In this document: one piece after another, positions 9,908 through 15,698 of the stretch | Position numbering within the stretch: position 1 is the stretch's first letter | Layout: every line of letters begins with the position of its first letter | DNA from: CALGLS01 sp045105695 | GTDB taxonomy: Bacteria > Bacteroidota > Bacteroidia > Chitinophagales > Saprospiraceae | Assembly: GCA_045105695.1 (NCBI GenBank) | Contig: JBGCDT010000389.1 | Span: forward strand, 1 to 15,698 | Length of the DNA: 15,698 nucleotides | Direction of reading: 5' to 3' | Made by a program: the position numbers and the translations under genes | Notes under the pieces: generated by a model | What the model saw: only the letters and a program-made list of their open reading frames with translations | The model's database searches: none | What the model was told of the DNA's origin: nothing

Positions 9908-9956
9908 AGAGGGCTTTGATTAGCGGGTATATAGGTACTCCAAATCAAAGCCCTCT
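9908..9956 (-). terminator. 14-bp stem-loop spanning the yigZ stop codon
   Basis: AGAGGGCTTTGATT (9908-9921) and AATCAAAGCCCTCT (9943-9956) are a perfect 14-bp inverted repeat around a 21-base loop. Read from yigZ, the first arm is the coding sequence for EGFDL near the C-terminus and the second arm begins at the stop codon. The element lies between two convergent genes, so it could end transcription from both sides. T runs are weak: CTTTT occurs a few bases beyond the stem on each strand. Confidence 0.55.
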
Positions 9957-10573
9957 GTCTTTTCCAGCTCTTCTACTTCCGCTAAATGTAAATCAAGTAT
10001 TGCTGCTTTCAGTCTTTTCAAAGTCTGCTCTACTTCGCTCTGTCTTACGGCAAAATGAATTTCTCCTTTCTCCGAAAATTCTTGTTTGCAAATATCTAAC
10101 TCCAGTTTCTTAACGGCATTCATAACGGAACTCATCAAAGAATAACCAAACTCCAATTGGTAGACATCTTCTATAATTCTTTCTATAATAGTGGCTTTCT
10201 CTAAAGCTAGTCTTGCTGATTCTCTATAAGCATTGATGAGGCCTGAGGTACCCAGTTTTGTTCCGCCAAAATAGCGAACGACTACGATGAAAACATTGGT
10301 CACTTCCATCTTATCAATCTGCCCCAGTATCGGACGACCTGCGGTACCGGAAGGTTCGCCGTCATCATTTGCTCGAAAATTATTTTGATCAATCCCCAAA
10401 CGATAAGCATAGCAATGATGCCGAGCCTTAAAATGCTCCTGCTTCACTTCCTGCAAATGAGCCTGCCACTCCTCCTCGGTATACGCTGGAAAAGCATAAG
10501 CTATGAACTTACTCCCTCGGTCTTTAAACTCTGCGGTATAATGGCCGGTAATGGTTTTGTAACTGTCGGTCAT
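9920..10573 (-). CDS. yigZ: YigZ/IMPACT family protein
   Basis: This 217-residue protein is close in length to E. coli YigZ (about 204). The N-terminal UPF0029/IMPACT domain shows the family's conserved blocks: KARHHCYAYRLG (residues 49-60), DDGEPSGTAGRP (70-81) and RYFGGTKLGTSGL (100-112). The rest fits the DUF1949 C-terminal domain. The biochemical role of bacterial YigZ is unsettled; the eukaryotic relative IMPACT regulates the Gcn2 kinase by binding Gcn1, and a nucleic-acid or translation-related role is only inferred for bacteria. It is a single gene, convergent with the second giant gene and divergent from the DoxX-like gene. The ATG at 10573 puts the first conserved block at the usual distance. 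No clear Shine-Dalgarno is seen, as is common in Bacteroidota. The stop codon lies inside a terminator-like stem. Confidence 0.93.
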   Translation of the reverse strand: MTDSYKTITGHYTAEFKDRGSKFIAYAFPAYTEEEWQAHLQEVKQEHFKARHHCYAYRLGIDQNNFRANDDGEPSGTAGRPILGQIDKMEVTNVFIVVVRYFGGTKLGTSGLINAYRESARLALEKATIIERIIEDVYQLEFGYSLMSSVMNAVKKLELDICKQEFSEKGEIHFAVRQSEVEQTLKRLKAAILDLHLAEVEELEKTEGFDLEYLYTR

Positions 10574-10875
10574 GGGAGGAATGTACGGAATTTGTTAGTG
10601 AATTGTTGAAAAGTAGAACGGATGAATGATTATTAAATCATTAACAACCATTCATCTTCCATTAACAAGACCTAAGATCCATACAGCTTAACTTTGTAGG
10701 GAGAATATCGTATTGTATCACTAGGCAAGAAGGAGGAGTTAGAAGATAAGCCCCTGACATATAAGTTGTTGCTAAGAGATTTTTTAACAGCAATCCTGTA
10801 TATTTGCCGCAAAATCGAAAACCTTGTTGGATACTGAAAAGTTATATATTCAACAAGTGATCAAAACCATAAATT
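10574..10875. other. Divergent intergenic region, yigZ / DoxX-like gene
   Basis: These 302 bases separate two divergent starts. An inverted repeat GATGAATG (10621-10628) / CATTCATC (10649-10656) encloses a second one, AATGAT (10625-10630) / ATCATT (10637-10642), and could be an operator. Two -7-like boxes face the DoxX-like gene (10689-10696 and 10799-10806). A strong Shine-Dalgarno-like AAGGAGG (10730-10736) has no start codon at usable distance. On the minus strand TACTTTTC (10615-10608) is a near match to a -7 box for yigZ. No gene is seen. Confidence 0.5.
10799..10806 (+). promoter_or_regulatory. Candidate -7 box for the DoxX-like gene
   Basis: TATATTTG is an exact match to the Bacteroidota -7 consensus TAnnTTTG, 69 bases before the ATG. 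The nearest TTG upstream (10769-10771) is 27 bases away, longer than the usual spacing, so the -33 box is weak. A second exact -7 match, TAACTTTG at 10689-10696, would give a leader of about 175 bases; it too lacks a clear -33 partner. Confidence 0.4.
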
Positions 10876-12351
10876 ATGACATTAGGAACTTTATTACTTT
10901 ATATCGGGATAGCAGCAATTGTATTGACCGGAGGTGTACTTGCACTGAAAAGAAATAAAAACGTACTCATTACTTATCTACAAAACTTCTGTGGAGCGCT
11001 CTTCTTGTTTTCAGGCTGGGTGAAGGCTGTAGATCCGCTAGGGACTGCTTACAAGATGGAACAGTACTTTGCGGAATTTGAATCTACTTTTGAGGCGACT
11101 TGGTTTTCCTTCCTCGCTCCGATGTTTCCATTTTTGTCTAATTACTCCATTGGCTTTTCTGTAGGAATGATTGTCTTTGAAATCGTATTGGGAGCGATGT
11201 TGCTCATTGGTATGACAAATAAGTGGACGAGTTGGGCTTTCCTTTCTCTGGTTGTCTTTTTTACGTTTCTTACAGGATTCACATACTTGACAGGTTACGT
11301 TCCTAATGATGTGAACTTCTTCCAATTCGGAAGCTGGGGACCATATGTAGAGTCCAACATGAAAGTGACCGACTGTGGTTGCTTTGGTGATTTTATAAAA
11401 TTAAAACCTAAGACTTCTTTCTTCAAAGACGTATTCCTTCTGATTCCAGCGATCCTATTTGTGTTGCAACACAAAAATATGCATGAGTTATTTACCTCAA
11501 AAGTGCGAGGTATTATTACAGGGATTGTAACGGTAGGAACTTTAGTCTACTGTATCAGCAATTACTCCTGGGATTTACCAGATGTTGATTTCCGACCGTT
11601 CGCTGTGGAAAACAATGTTGCTGAAATCAAAAGAGTAGAACTAGAGGCTGCTGCTAATGTGCAAGTAACGGATTACAAACTAACGAACAAGTCTTCCGGC
11701 GAAGTTGTCAGCGTTCCTTATGCAGAATTCATGAAGCGCTTCCAGGAATTTCCAAAAGAAGAATGGGAGTATGAGCAAATTCGTTCTAAACCAGCTATTG
11801 AAGCGACAAAGGTCAGCGAGTATTCTTTCCAAGATGAAGATGGTATAGAGTACGCAGATGATTTATTAGCGGATGATAATTATCATTTTCTAATCGTCTG
11901 TTACAAGTATTACTACGATACAGAATCAGAGACAGTACTCGTAAACGATACCACTTATGTAGCCGATACCATTGTAACAGCGGATACTTCTTATGTCGTT
12001 CAGAAAATTGATAGTGTAAAAAAACGGGAAGCCAGTCAGACGAAATACATCTGGGATACCGATTACCAAAAGATTTTCAAAAACAAAATCAACCCTTTAG
12101 CAGAAGCTGCTGAGAAAGCGGGGTACAAGGTGACCGCAGTTGTAGGAGGCGCAGGGCCAGAAGCTATAGAGGAGTTTAGACATTCCACTCAGACGGCCTA
12201 CCCATTCTATATGGCTGATGATATTTTGCTAAAAACAATTGTGCGCTCGAATCCTGGAGTCGTCTTGTTTAAGAATGGTAAAATTGTAAACAAGTGGCAC
12301 CACAAGAAGTTACCTTCCTTTGCGGAAATGGAGGCGAAAAAGTTTCAATAG
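10876..12351 (+). CDS. BT_3928-type DoxX/MauE membrane protein with C-terminal thioredoxin-like domain
   Basis: The protein has 491 residues. Hydrophobic segments at about residues 4-24, 36-52, 88-113, 119-140, 184-198 and 212-229 form the DoxX/MauE-like membrane part. It carries the family signatures FSGWVKAVDPLGTAYK (45-60) and DCGCFGD (166-172). After a soluble linker, the C-terminal part (from about 390) resembles the degenerate thioredoxin-like domain of the family, with TIVRSNPGVVLFKNGK (454-469) and KWHH (473-476). That domain lacks a CxxC, so it is probably not a disulfide oxidoreductase by itself; the only such Cys pair is in DCGCFG near the membrane. DoxX/MauE relatives are linked to quinone or thiol redox chemistry, but the substrate of this family is unknown to me. 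A stretch around residues 345-390, rich in Thr, Asp and Val, looks like an insertion within the thioredoxin-like fold. Confidence 0.88.
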   Translation: MTLGTLLLYIGIAAIVLTGGVLALKRNKNVLITYLQNFCGALFLFSGWVKAVDPLGTAYKMEQYFAEFESTFEATWFSFLAPMFPFLSNYSIGFSVGMIVFEIVLGAMLLIGMTNKWTSWAFLSLVVFFTFLTGFTYLTGYVPNDVNFFQFGSWGPYVESNMKVTDCGCFGDFIKLKPKTSFFKDVFLLIPAILFVLQHKNMHELFTSKVRGIITGIVTVGTLVYCISNYSWDLPDVDFRPFAVENNVAEIKRVELEAAANVQVTDYKLTNKSSGEVVSVPYAEFMKRFQEFPKEEWEYEQIRSKPAIEATKVSEYSFQDEDGIEYADDLLADDNYHFLIVCYKYYYDTESETVLVNDTTYVADTIVTADTSYVVQKIDSVKKREASQTKYIWDTDYQKIFKNKINPLAEAAEKAGYKVTAVVGGAGPEAIEEFRHSTQTAYPFYMADDILLKTIVRSNPGVVLFKNGKIVNKWHHKKLPSFAEMEAKKFQ

Positions 12352-12355
12352 GGGG

Positions 12356-12462
12356 TTAGTCTTTAGTCTTTGGGAATTAGTCTTTGGTGCGCTCAATACG
12401 TATTGAGCGTACTAAAGACTAAAGACTAATTCCTAAAGACCAAACACTAATACCTAAAGACT
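12356..12462. repeat. Long hairpin built from TAAAGAC heptamers
   Basis: The core is a perfect 20-base palindrome (CGCTCAATAC/GTATTGAGCG, 12390-12409). It extends to a 23-bp stem with two G-T pairs (12377-12422) and essentially no loop. Outside this, both arms carry the heptamer TAAAGAC or its complement in near-tandem copies. The arms can keep pairing (TAATTCC-AAAGAC-like blocks) if one extra heptamer in the right arm is looped out. It begins four bases after the DoxX-like stop. It may end transcription or stabilise the 3' end, but there is no T run; it could equally be a copy of a genome-wide intergenic repeat. Confidence 0.85.
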
Positions 12463-12553
12463 TCCTCAAAAAAAACACCTAGAAAAGACGAGAATAAAAA
12501 AAAATGATTTTCTTTGCACCTGAGCTTTTTAGCAAGTGCATTTTATAGAAAAA

Positions 12554-12561
12554 TAACTTTG
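12554..12561 (+). promoter_or_regulatory. Candidate -7 box of the nusB promoter
   Basis: TAACTTTG matches TAnnTTTG exactly, 63 bases before the nusB ATG. The candidate -33 region, TTTTTAG (12526-12532), is 21 bases upstream and only partly matches TTTG. An A9 run at about 12496-12504 lies further upstream and could act as an AT-rich upstream element. Together with the hairpin after the preceding gene, this suggests nusB is transcribed on its own. Confidence 0.45.
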
Positions 12562-12624
12562 CTAATCACTTTCGCTCAAAAAAATAGAACCTGTTATTTT
12601 CAGATTCTGAAGTGATATAAAGAT

Positions 12625-13560
12625 ATGCTTAGTCGAAGAAATATTCGTGTCAAGGTTATGCAAATGCTGTATTCCGCAAGTCGGGATTCTGGTGGTACAT
12701 TTCCTGAAATCCGCAAACAGTATAGAGATAATATACAGCGCTCCTATCAGTTGTATCTATTCAATATGCTATACCTCACCAAGATAGCGGAGTACGCTGT
12801 TCACGATGGCGTCAAGCGAAAGGCGAAGCACCTACCAACCGCTGATGATAAAGTTTTTACAGATAAGCTATTCACCAACGAATTGGTTCAAGCCCTACTA
12901 AACGAATCTAATATAAACAGCTACTGGGATCGAGAGAAGTTTCGTTCTTGGGTAGATGAGGATAACGTTCGTCAGTTGTATCAGGCTTTTCTGAAAACAG
13001 AACATTATCAGAAATACAATCAAAACAATAATCCTACAGTTGCTGATCATAAGTCGGTACTACTAGAGTTGTTTAAATTCTGTGTAGCAAGTGAGTCTTA
13101 CGACGAGATCATGAGTGACCTCTACTGGAGTTGGGATGACGACCGATCTCTGATTATTGGTACGATGAAGAAAACGATCAAAGCACTACCGAATAAGGTT
13201 GATTTCTTTGAAGCTAACAAACCAGACGAAGAGGCTACTATAGAATTTGGAGAGACCTTGTTGTCTAATGTTTATCATAAAGGAGAAGAACTACTTGCAG
13301 TGATTGAGCCAACATTGAAAAACTGGGATGCAGACCGAGTTGCTATTTTGGATATGATTATTCTAAAAATGGCGCTTAGTGAATTAACTGCTTTTCCGTC
13401 TATTCCAACTAAGGTGACGCTGAATGAATTCGTAGAAGTTGCTAAAATGTACAGTACCGATAAAAGTAAGGACTTCATCAACGGTATTCTAGATCGCCTG
13501 ATGAAGAAGCTGAACAAAGAAGGCAAAATAAACAAAGAGGGGAGAGGGCTGATTGGGTAG
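12625..13560 (+). CDS. nusB: Transcription antitermination factor NusB, long Bacteroidota form
   Basis: The protein has 311 residues, more than twice E. coli NusB (139), which is the normal size in Bacteroidota. The start MLSRRNIRVKVMQMLYS is the usual NusB N-terminal helix (R-x-x-A/V-x-Q-x-L-Y). The middle (about 30-200) is the phylum-specific helical extension. Residues 234-292 hold the core NusB signature: WDADRVAILDMIILKMALSEL, then IPTKVTLNEFVEVAK, then STDKSKDFINGILDRL. NusB with S10 (NusE) binds boxA RNA and supports rRNA antitermination. The Lys- and Gly-rich tail follows the fold. The upstream context is a single-gene promoter, and a terminator-like hairpin lies 53 bases after the stop. 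The DUF1573 and yajC genes that often follow nusB in this phylum are not present here. Confidence 0.95.
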   Translation: MLSRRNIRVKVMQMLYSASRDSGGTFPEIRKQYRDNIQRSYQLYLFNMLYLTKIAEYAVHDGVKRKAKHLPTADDKVFTDKLFTNELVQALLNESNINSYWDREKFRSWVDEDNVRQLYQAFLKTEHYQKYNQNNNPTVADHKSVLLELFKFCVASESYDEIMSDLYWSWDDDRSLIIGTMKKTIKALPNKVDFFEANKPDEEATIEFGETLLSNVYHKGEELLAVIEPTLKNWDADRVAILDMIILKMALSELTAFPSIPTKVTLNEFVEVAKMYSTDKSKDFINGILDRLMKKLNKEGKINKEGRGLIG

Positions 13561-13612
13561 TTAATTAAAATTAAAATAAAAAGGAAAATTAAAAATGGCC
13601 TTCGGTCTGTGT

Positions 13613-13663
13613 AAAGAAAGTTCGCGCTGCCGTTTCAAGGCGGCGGTGAGAATTCTTTCTTTT
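13613..13663 (+). terminator. Terminator-like hairpin after nusB
   Basis: AAAGAAAG (13613-13620) pairs with CTTTCTTT (13655-13662). Inside an internal loop, CGCTGCC (13625-13631) pairs with GGCGGCG (13639-13645) with one G-T pair. The GC-rich inner stem and T-rich 3' arm ending in TTTT suit an intrinsic terminator for nusB. The last Ts also overlap the candidate -33 box of the next gene. Confidence 0.55.
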
Positions 13664-13695
13664 GAAGTTGTGACAGAATCTGTCTGATAAATTTG
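13661..13695 (+). promoter_or_regulatory. Promoter of the OmpA-like gene with internal palindrome
   Basis: TAAATTTG (13688-13695) is an exact TAnnTTTG -7 box. TTTG (13661-13664) lies 23 bases upstream, and TTG (13668-13670) gives a 17-base alternative spacing. Between the boxes is a perfect palindrome GACAGA-A-TCTGTC (13672-13684), placed where a repressor could block the polymerase. The predicted leader is about 110 bases. Confidence 0.55.
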
Positions 13696-13764
13696 GACTT
13701 TTCTGACGAGTTCTTTAATCAAATATATTGTTGAGAAAACCTAGTTACTTAAATTAATTCTAAT

Positions 13765-13789
13765 CTGTCTGTTGGCAAAAGCCAGACAG
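13765..13789 (+). repeat. CTGTCTG/CAGACAG stem-loop in the leader of the OmpA-like gene
   Basis: CTGTCTG (13765-13771) and CAGACAG (13783-13789) form a 7-bp stem. An alternative fold pairs CTGTCT with AGACAG plus an inner GGC/GCC around AAAA. It ends 21 bases before the ATG, close enough to affect ribosome access. The word CTGTCTG also occurs at 4076-4082 as part of a shared 15-mer, and overlaps the palindrome in the promoter (13679-13686). Confidence 0.5.
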
Positions 13790-13810
13790 GCAATATAATT
13801 ACGTTTTCAA

Positions 13811-14638
13811 ATGTCAAAAACCGTATTGAACTTTTTGTGCACCTGTTTATTGGTGGCATACTTCTCCACAATTGCTATAGCGCAATCTCCTACTCAACCT
13901 AATGGTATCGCTGTTAAAGGTTTATTCATCAATCACATCGAAAACACGTTCTCTGATTTTAAGAATAATACCTACGGTGCCGAACTCACTTATTTGAGAC
14001 ACCTCAAAGGACCGCTGAAATTAGCAGTGCCTTTTAAGGTTGGTTCCGTTGATATTATTAATGATTTAGATGGAAGGGAAACGTCCAGACTGTTAGTGTC
14101 AATGGATGCACTTCTACACTTATCTCTTTTTAAAGATCATAGAATTCTTGCACCTTATATTTTTTCTGGAATAGGTTTGTCTTACCTCGATGTTGCGCTT
14201 ACCGATGGCGAAACCTTTCCAGTGATTCCTGCTGGAGTTGGTTTGCAGATTAAACTGAAAAGTGAACTGTACGCTCAGCTACAATATGAATATCGTTTCC
14301 CTTTGGATAATGCTTATGGTAACAATCAACTCGGAGTCGGTATCGCCTACTACTTTAGCGGAAAGCCAAAAATAAAGGACATGGATGGTGATGGCATCGC
14401 AGATGAAATGGACGACTGCCCAGAACTACCTGGTACGGAAGATCTCTTCGGTTGTCCAGATACTGATGGTGATGGTCTGGCAGATCAATTCGATAAATGT
14501 CCAGAGGTCATCGGTTTGGCAAAACTAGGCGGCTGTCCTGACACTGACGAAGACGGTGTTCCTGACAACACAGATGATTGTCCACAAGAAGCAGGGCCAA
14601 AAGAAAACGGCGGTTGTCCTCACTTAGATTCTGATTGA
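13811..14638 (+). CDS. N-terminal part of the OmpA-like protein: signal peptide, barrel, three and a half TSP3 repeats
   Basis: This is the part translated before the TGA (275 residues). The first 24 residues are a Sec signal peptide with cleavage likely at AIA|Q. Residues about 25-186 alternate polar and hydrophobic residues in strands, and end in GVGIAYYFSG, typical of an eight-stranded OmpA-like barrel. From residue 190 come the TSP3 repeats DMDGDGIADEMDDCP, DTDGDGLADQFDKCP and DTDEDGVPDNTDDCP, whose Asp residues bind calcium in known members. The truncated protein might still insert in the outer membrane, but it would lack the peptidoglycan-binding domain. Confidence 0.85.
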   Translation: MSKTVLNFLCTCLLVAYFSTIAIAQSPTQPNGIAVKGLFINHIENTFSDFKNNTYGAELTYLRHLKGPLKLAVPFKVGSVDIINDLDGRETSRLLVSMDALLHLSLFKDHRILAPYIFSGIGLSYLDVALTDGETFPVIPAGVGLQIKLKSELYAQLQYEYRFPLDNAYGNNQLGVGIAYYFSGKPKIKDMDGDGIADEMDDCPELPGTEDLFGCPDTDGDGLADQFDKCPEVIGLAKLGGCPDTDEDGVPDNTDDCPQEAGPKENGGCPHLDSD

Positions 14639-15253
14639 GACGGAGTTCCTATTGAAATTGACGACTGTGTAGACGTACCTGGTGTTCCAGAAAACTATGG
14701 TTGTCCAGTCAATGAAGATCCTGATGGAGACGGTTTCCCAAATGATATTGATGCTTGTCCTGATTTGGCAGGTTCTCTAAACGGTTGTCCAGATTCCGAT
14801 GGTGATGGCGTTGCAGATCCTGAAGACAGTTGTCCAAATATCCCAGGTGTGGCTTCCAACTATGGATGTCCTGACGTAACCAGCACGATGAACCAAAGCG
14901 ATTTACTACTTTTAGAAAGTGCGAAGTACGGCGTCGAATTTACAGATGGAAGCTCCACACTAACGACCGCTTCAAAAGAAATTCTAGATCAGATAGCGGC
15001 AATATTGACAAATTACTCAACGTACAATTTATCCATTGCAGGTCATACAGATAGCGTTGGCTCCTCTGGTGAGAATCAAAAATTGTCGGAACGGAGAGCT
15101 AAAGCTTGCTACGATTATTTGATTTCAAGAGGAGTGAATCCTTCGCGATTGAGTCATACTGGCTATGGGGAGTCGGAACCTTTGGAGTCTAATAAATACA
15201 AGGCTGGTCGGGCGAAGAATCGGCGGATTGAATTCAATGTGTATAAGCGATAA
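14639..15253 (+). CDS. C-terminal part of the OmpA-like protein: TSP3 repeats and OmpA peptidoglycan-binding domain
   Basis: This is the downstream half in the same frame as the N-terminal part. It begins with the rest of repeat four (DGVPIEIDDC), continues with two more TSP3 repeats, and ends in a complete OmpA C-terminal domain: GVEFTDGSSTL, AGHTDSVGSSGENQKLSERR, GYGESEPL and NRRIEFNVYKR. The Asp of HTD and the Arg of NRR are the residues that grip meso-diaminopimelate in known OmpA domains. It has no signal peptide, so it could not be exported alone. TTG 14765 or ATG 14888 could serve as internal starts, but neither makes a useful secreted product. Confidence 0.75.
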   Translation, partial: DGVPIEIDDCVDVPGVPENYGCPVNEDPDGDGFPNDIDACPDLAGSLNGCPDSDGDGVADPEDSCPNIPGVASNYGCPDVTSTMNQSDLLLLESAKYGVEFTDGSSTLTTASKEILDQIAAILTNYSTYNLSIAGHTDSVGSSGENQKLSERRAKACYDYLISRGVNPSRLSHTGYGESEPLESNKYKAGRAKNRRIEFNVYKR

Positions 15254-15286
15254 GAAGAATTTAATTAATTATTTCAGTATATGTGG

Positions 15287-15319
15287 AAAGCTGCTCACCT
15301 TTGGTGGGTGGCTTTTTTT
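15287..15319 (+). terminator. Intrinsic terminator of the OmpA-like gene
   Basis: AAAGCTGCTCACC (15287-15299) and GGTGGGTGGCTTT (15303-15315) form an unbroken 13-bp stem in RNA (three G-U pairs) with a three-base loop. A run of seven Ts (15313-15319) closes it. It starts 34 bases after the OmpA-like stop codon and is the clearest terminator in the window. Confidence 0.88.
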
Positions 15320-15494
15320 GATAGCTTTACGAACTTCGCTTACACATGCAGCCCACTTCTCCAGGTCCTAGAGGCAGGTGCAAAGCTAATTTACAGTTAT
15401 AAAAACTACTCCCAGATTCCAACAGGTTTTCTTAATCCAAACCTGATAGTTCAATTTTTTCCAAACGAAACTGCAACATTCGCAATTTTTTGTA

Positions 15495-15526
15495 TTTGTT
15501 CAAAGCAAAGCATTGGAATATCTTTG
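15495..15526 (+). promoter_or_regulatory. Consensus Bacteroidota promoter for the right-edge gene
   Basis: TTTG (15495-15498) and TATCTTTG (15519-15526) match the -33 TTTG and -7 TAnnTTTG boxes with a 20-base spacer, the best match in the window. Transcription would start near 15533, giving a leader of about 50 bases. Confidence 0.65.
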
Positions 15527-15581
15527 GTATATAAAACAATAGAATACTAAATAGTACAGTCGCTCAAAAATATCTTCCGTT

Positions 15582-15698
15582 ATGAAAAACCTCTCGTTTC
15601 TAATCCTATCACTTTTTTTCAGTTCTGTAAATGTTTTTGGACAATGTCCTACTGTTGATACGCTTCATTTGAATACGCAGGCGGAGGTGGATGCTTTT
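15582..15698 (+). CDS. Secreted protein, N-terminal fragment (3' end outside window), possibly leucine-rich-repeat type
   Basis: Thirty-nine codons are visible from ATG 15582 to the edge. They begin with a signal peptide: MKN, a hydrophobic core LSFLILSLFFSSV, and likely cleavage at VFG|Q. The mature start CPTVDTLHLNTQAEVDAF resembles the opening of Bacteroidota surface proteins in which a strand is followed by T/S-QAEVDAF and leucine-rich or receptor-L-like repeats. That assignment rests on about 18 residues and is only a suggestion. A terminator upstream and its own consensus promoter make it the first gene of a new transcript. Confidence 0.7.
   Translation, partial: MKNLSFLILSLFFSSVNVFGQCPTVDTLHLNTQAEVDAF

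Larger units (their letters stand above)
13811..15253 (+). pseudogene. OmpA-family protein with TSP3 repeats, interrupted by one in-frame TGA
   Basis: Read through, the frame encodes 480 codons with a single stop, TGA at 14636-14638 (codon 276), and ends in TAA. Everything on both sides is in frame and conserved. The layout is a signal peptide (1-24), an OmpA-type beta-barrel region (about 25-186), six thrombospondin type 3 calcium-binding repeats (190 to about 355) and an OmpA C-terminal peptidoglycan-binding domain (373-480). The TGA sits in the fourth repeat exactly where the neighbouring repeats have Gly (DSD-stop-DG against DSDGDG), so one G-to-T change in GGA explains it. As written, the product would keep the barrel but lose the wall anchor. 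A sequencing error, a recent nonsense mutation or readthrough are all possible; the clean flanks argue against old decay. Confidence 0.85.
15254..15581. other. Intergenic region after the OmpA-like gene
   Basis: These 328 bases hold a strong intrinsic terminator at the left end and a consensus promoter near the right end. Between about 15320 and 15490 I see only AT-rich sequence with two CAATTTTTT runs. Short plus-strand open frames here overlap the terminator and look spurious. Confidence 0.6.

Noticed and set aside
10730..10736. Leader peptide after the strong AAGGAGG
   Set aside because: No ATG or GTG follows at workable distance and the downstream frames close quickly.
11038..11325. 95-codon antisense frame in the DoxX-like gene
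   Set aside because: Mirrors membrane-segment codons and is rich in Lys/Arg/Glu as expected from an antisense reading; no support.
12356..12462. CRISPR-like array or attachment site
   Set aside because: The repeats are seven-base units without spacers, arranged as inverted arms, with no cas gene, integrase or tRNA nearby.
14636..14638. TGA recoded as Gly, Trp or selenocysteine
   Set aside because: The other well-supported genes (about 4,000 codons) contain no in-frame TGA and use TGG for Trp. The site aligns with Gly in a calcium loop, and the host is plainly Bacteroidota, where no such code is established.
15281..15550. 89-codon plus-strand frame after the OmpA-like gene
   Set aside because: It begins inside the terminator stem and overlaps the promoter of the next gene; the peptide shows no recognisable domain.

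Overview
The window looks like chromosomal DNA of a Bacteroidota bacterium, most likely a gliding or surface-adhesive lineage such as Saprospiria; the class is inference, the phylum is well supported. The evidence is: two giant PKD-repeat surface proteins ending in the type IX secretion (T9SS) type B / gliding-motility C-terminal domain; a long-form NusB of about 310 residues; a BT_3928-type DoxX/MauE-thioredoxin protein; an OmpA-family protein with thrombospondin type 3 calcium repeats; and TAnnTTTG -7 boxes with little Shine-Dalgarno use. I see no tRNA, rRNA, CRISPR array, insertion sequence or phage gene.

Layout. Positions 1-3902 hold the 3' part of a giant secreted PKD protein whose start lies outside the window. 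A 364-base gap follows, with a stem-loop and a doubtful minus-strand reading frame. Positions 4267-9870 hold a complete 1867-residue paralogue with a signal peptide. The two proteins align module by module, so this is a whole-gene tandem duplication. Next come yigZ (minus strand, 9920-10573), a 302-base divergent region, the DoxX/thioredoxin membrane protein (10876-12351), a gap dominated by a TAAAGAC-heptamer hairpin, and nusB (12625-13560). After a terminator-like hairpin and a consensus promoter comes an OmpA/TSP3 gene (13811-15253) broken by one in-frame TGA. A strong terminator, another consensus promoter and the first 39 codons of a new secreted protein close the window.

How the genes fit together. 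The giant proteins, the OmpA-family protein and the right-edge protein all belong to the cell envelope or surface. The giant proteins should pass through Sec and then T9SS. The OmpA-family protein would tie the outer membrane to peptidoglycan if translated in full. yigZ, the DoxX-like gene and nusB are housekeeping-type genes with no evident link to the surface genes. I do not find a clearly new defence or metabolic system. The best leads are the TGA in the OmpA gene, the co-linear giant paralogues, the heptamer hairpin, the palindrome inside the ompA-like promoter and the G7 tract in the sorting domain of the first giant protein.
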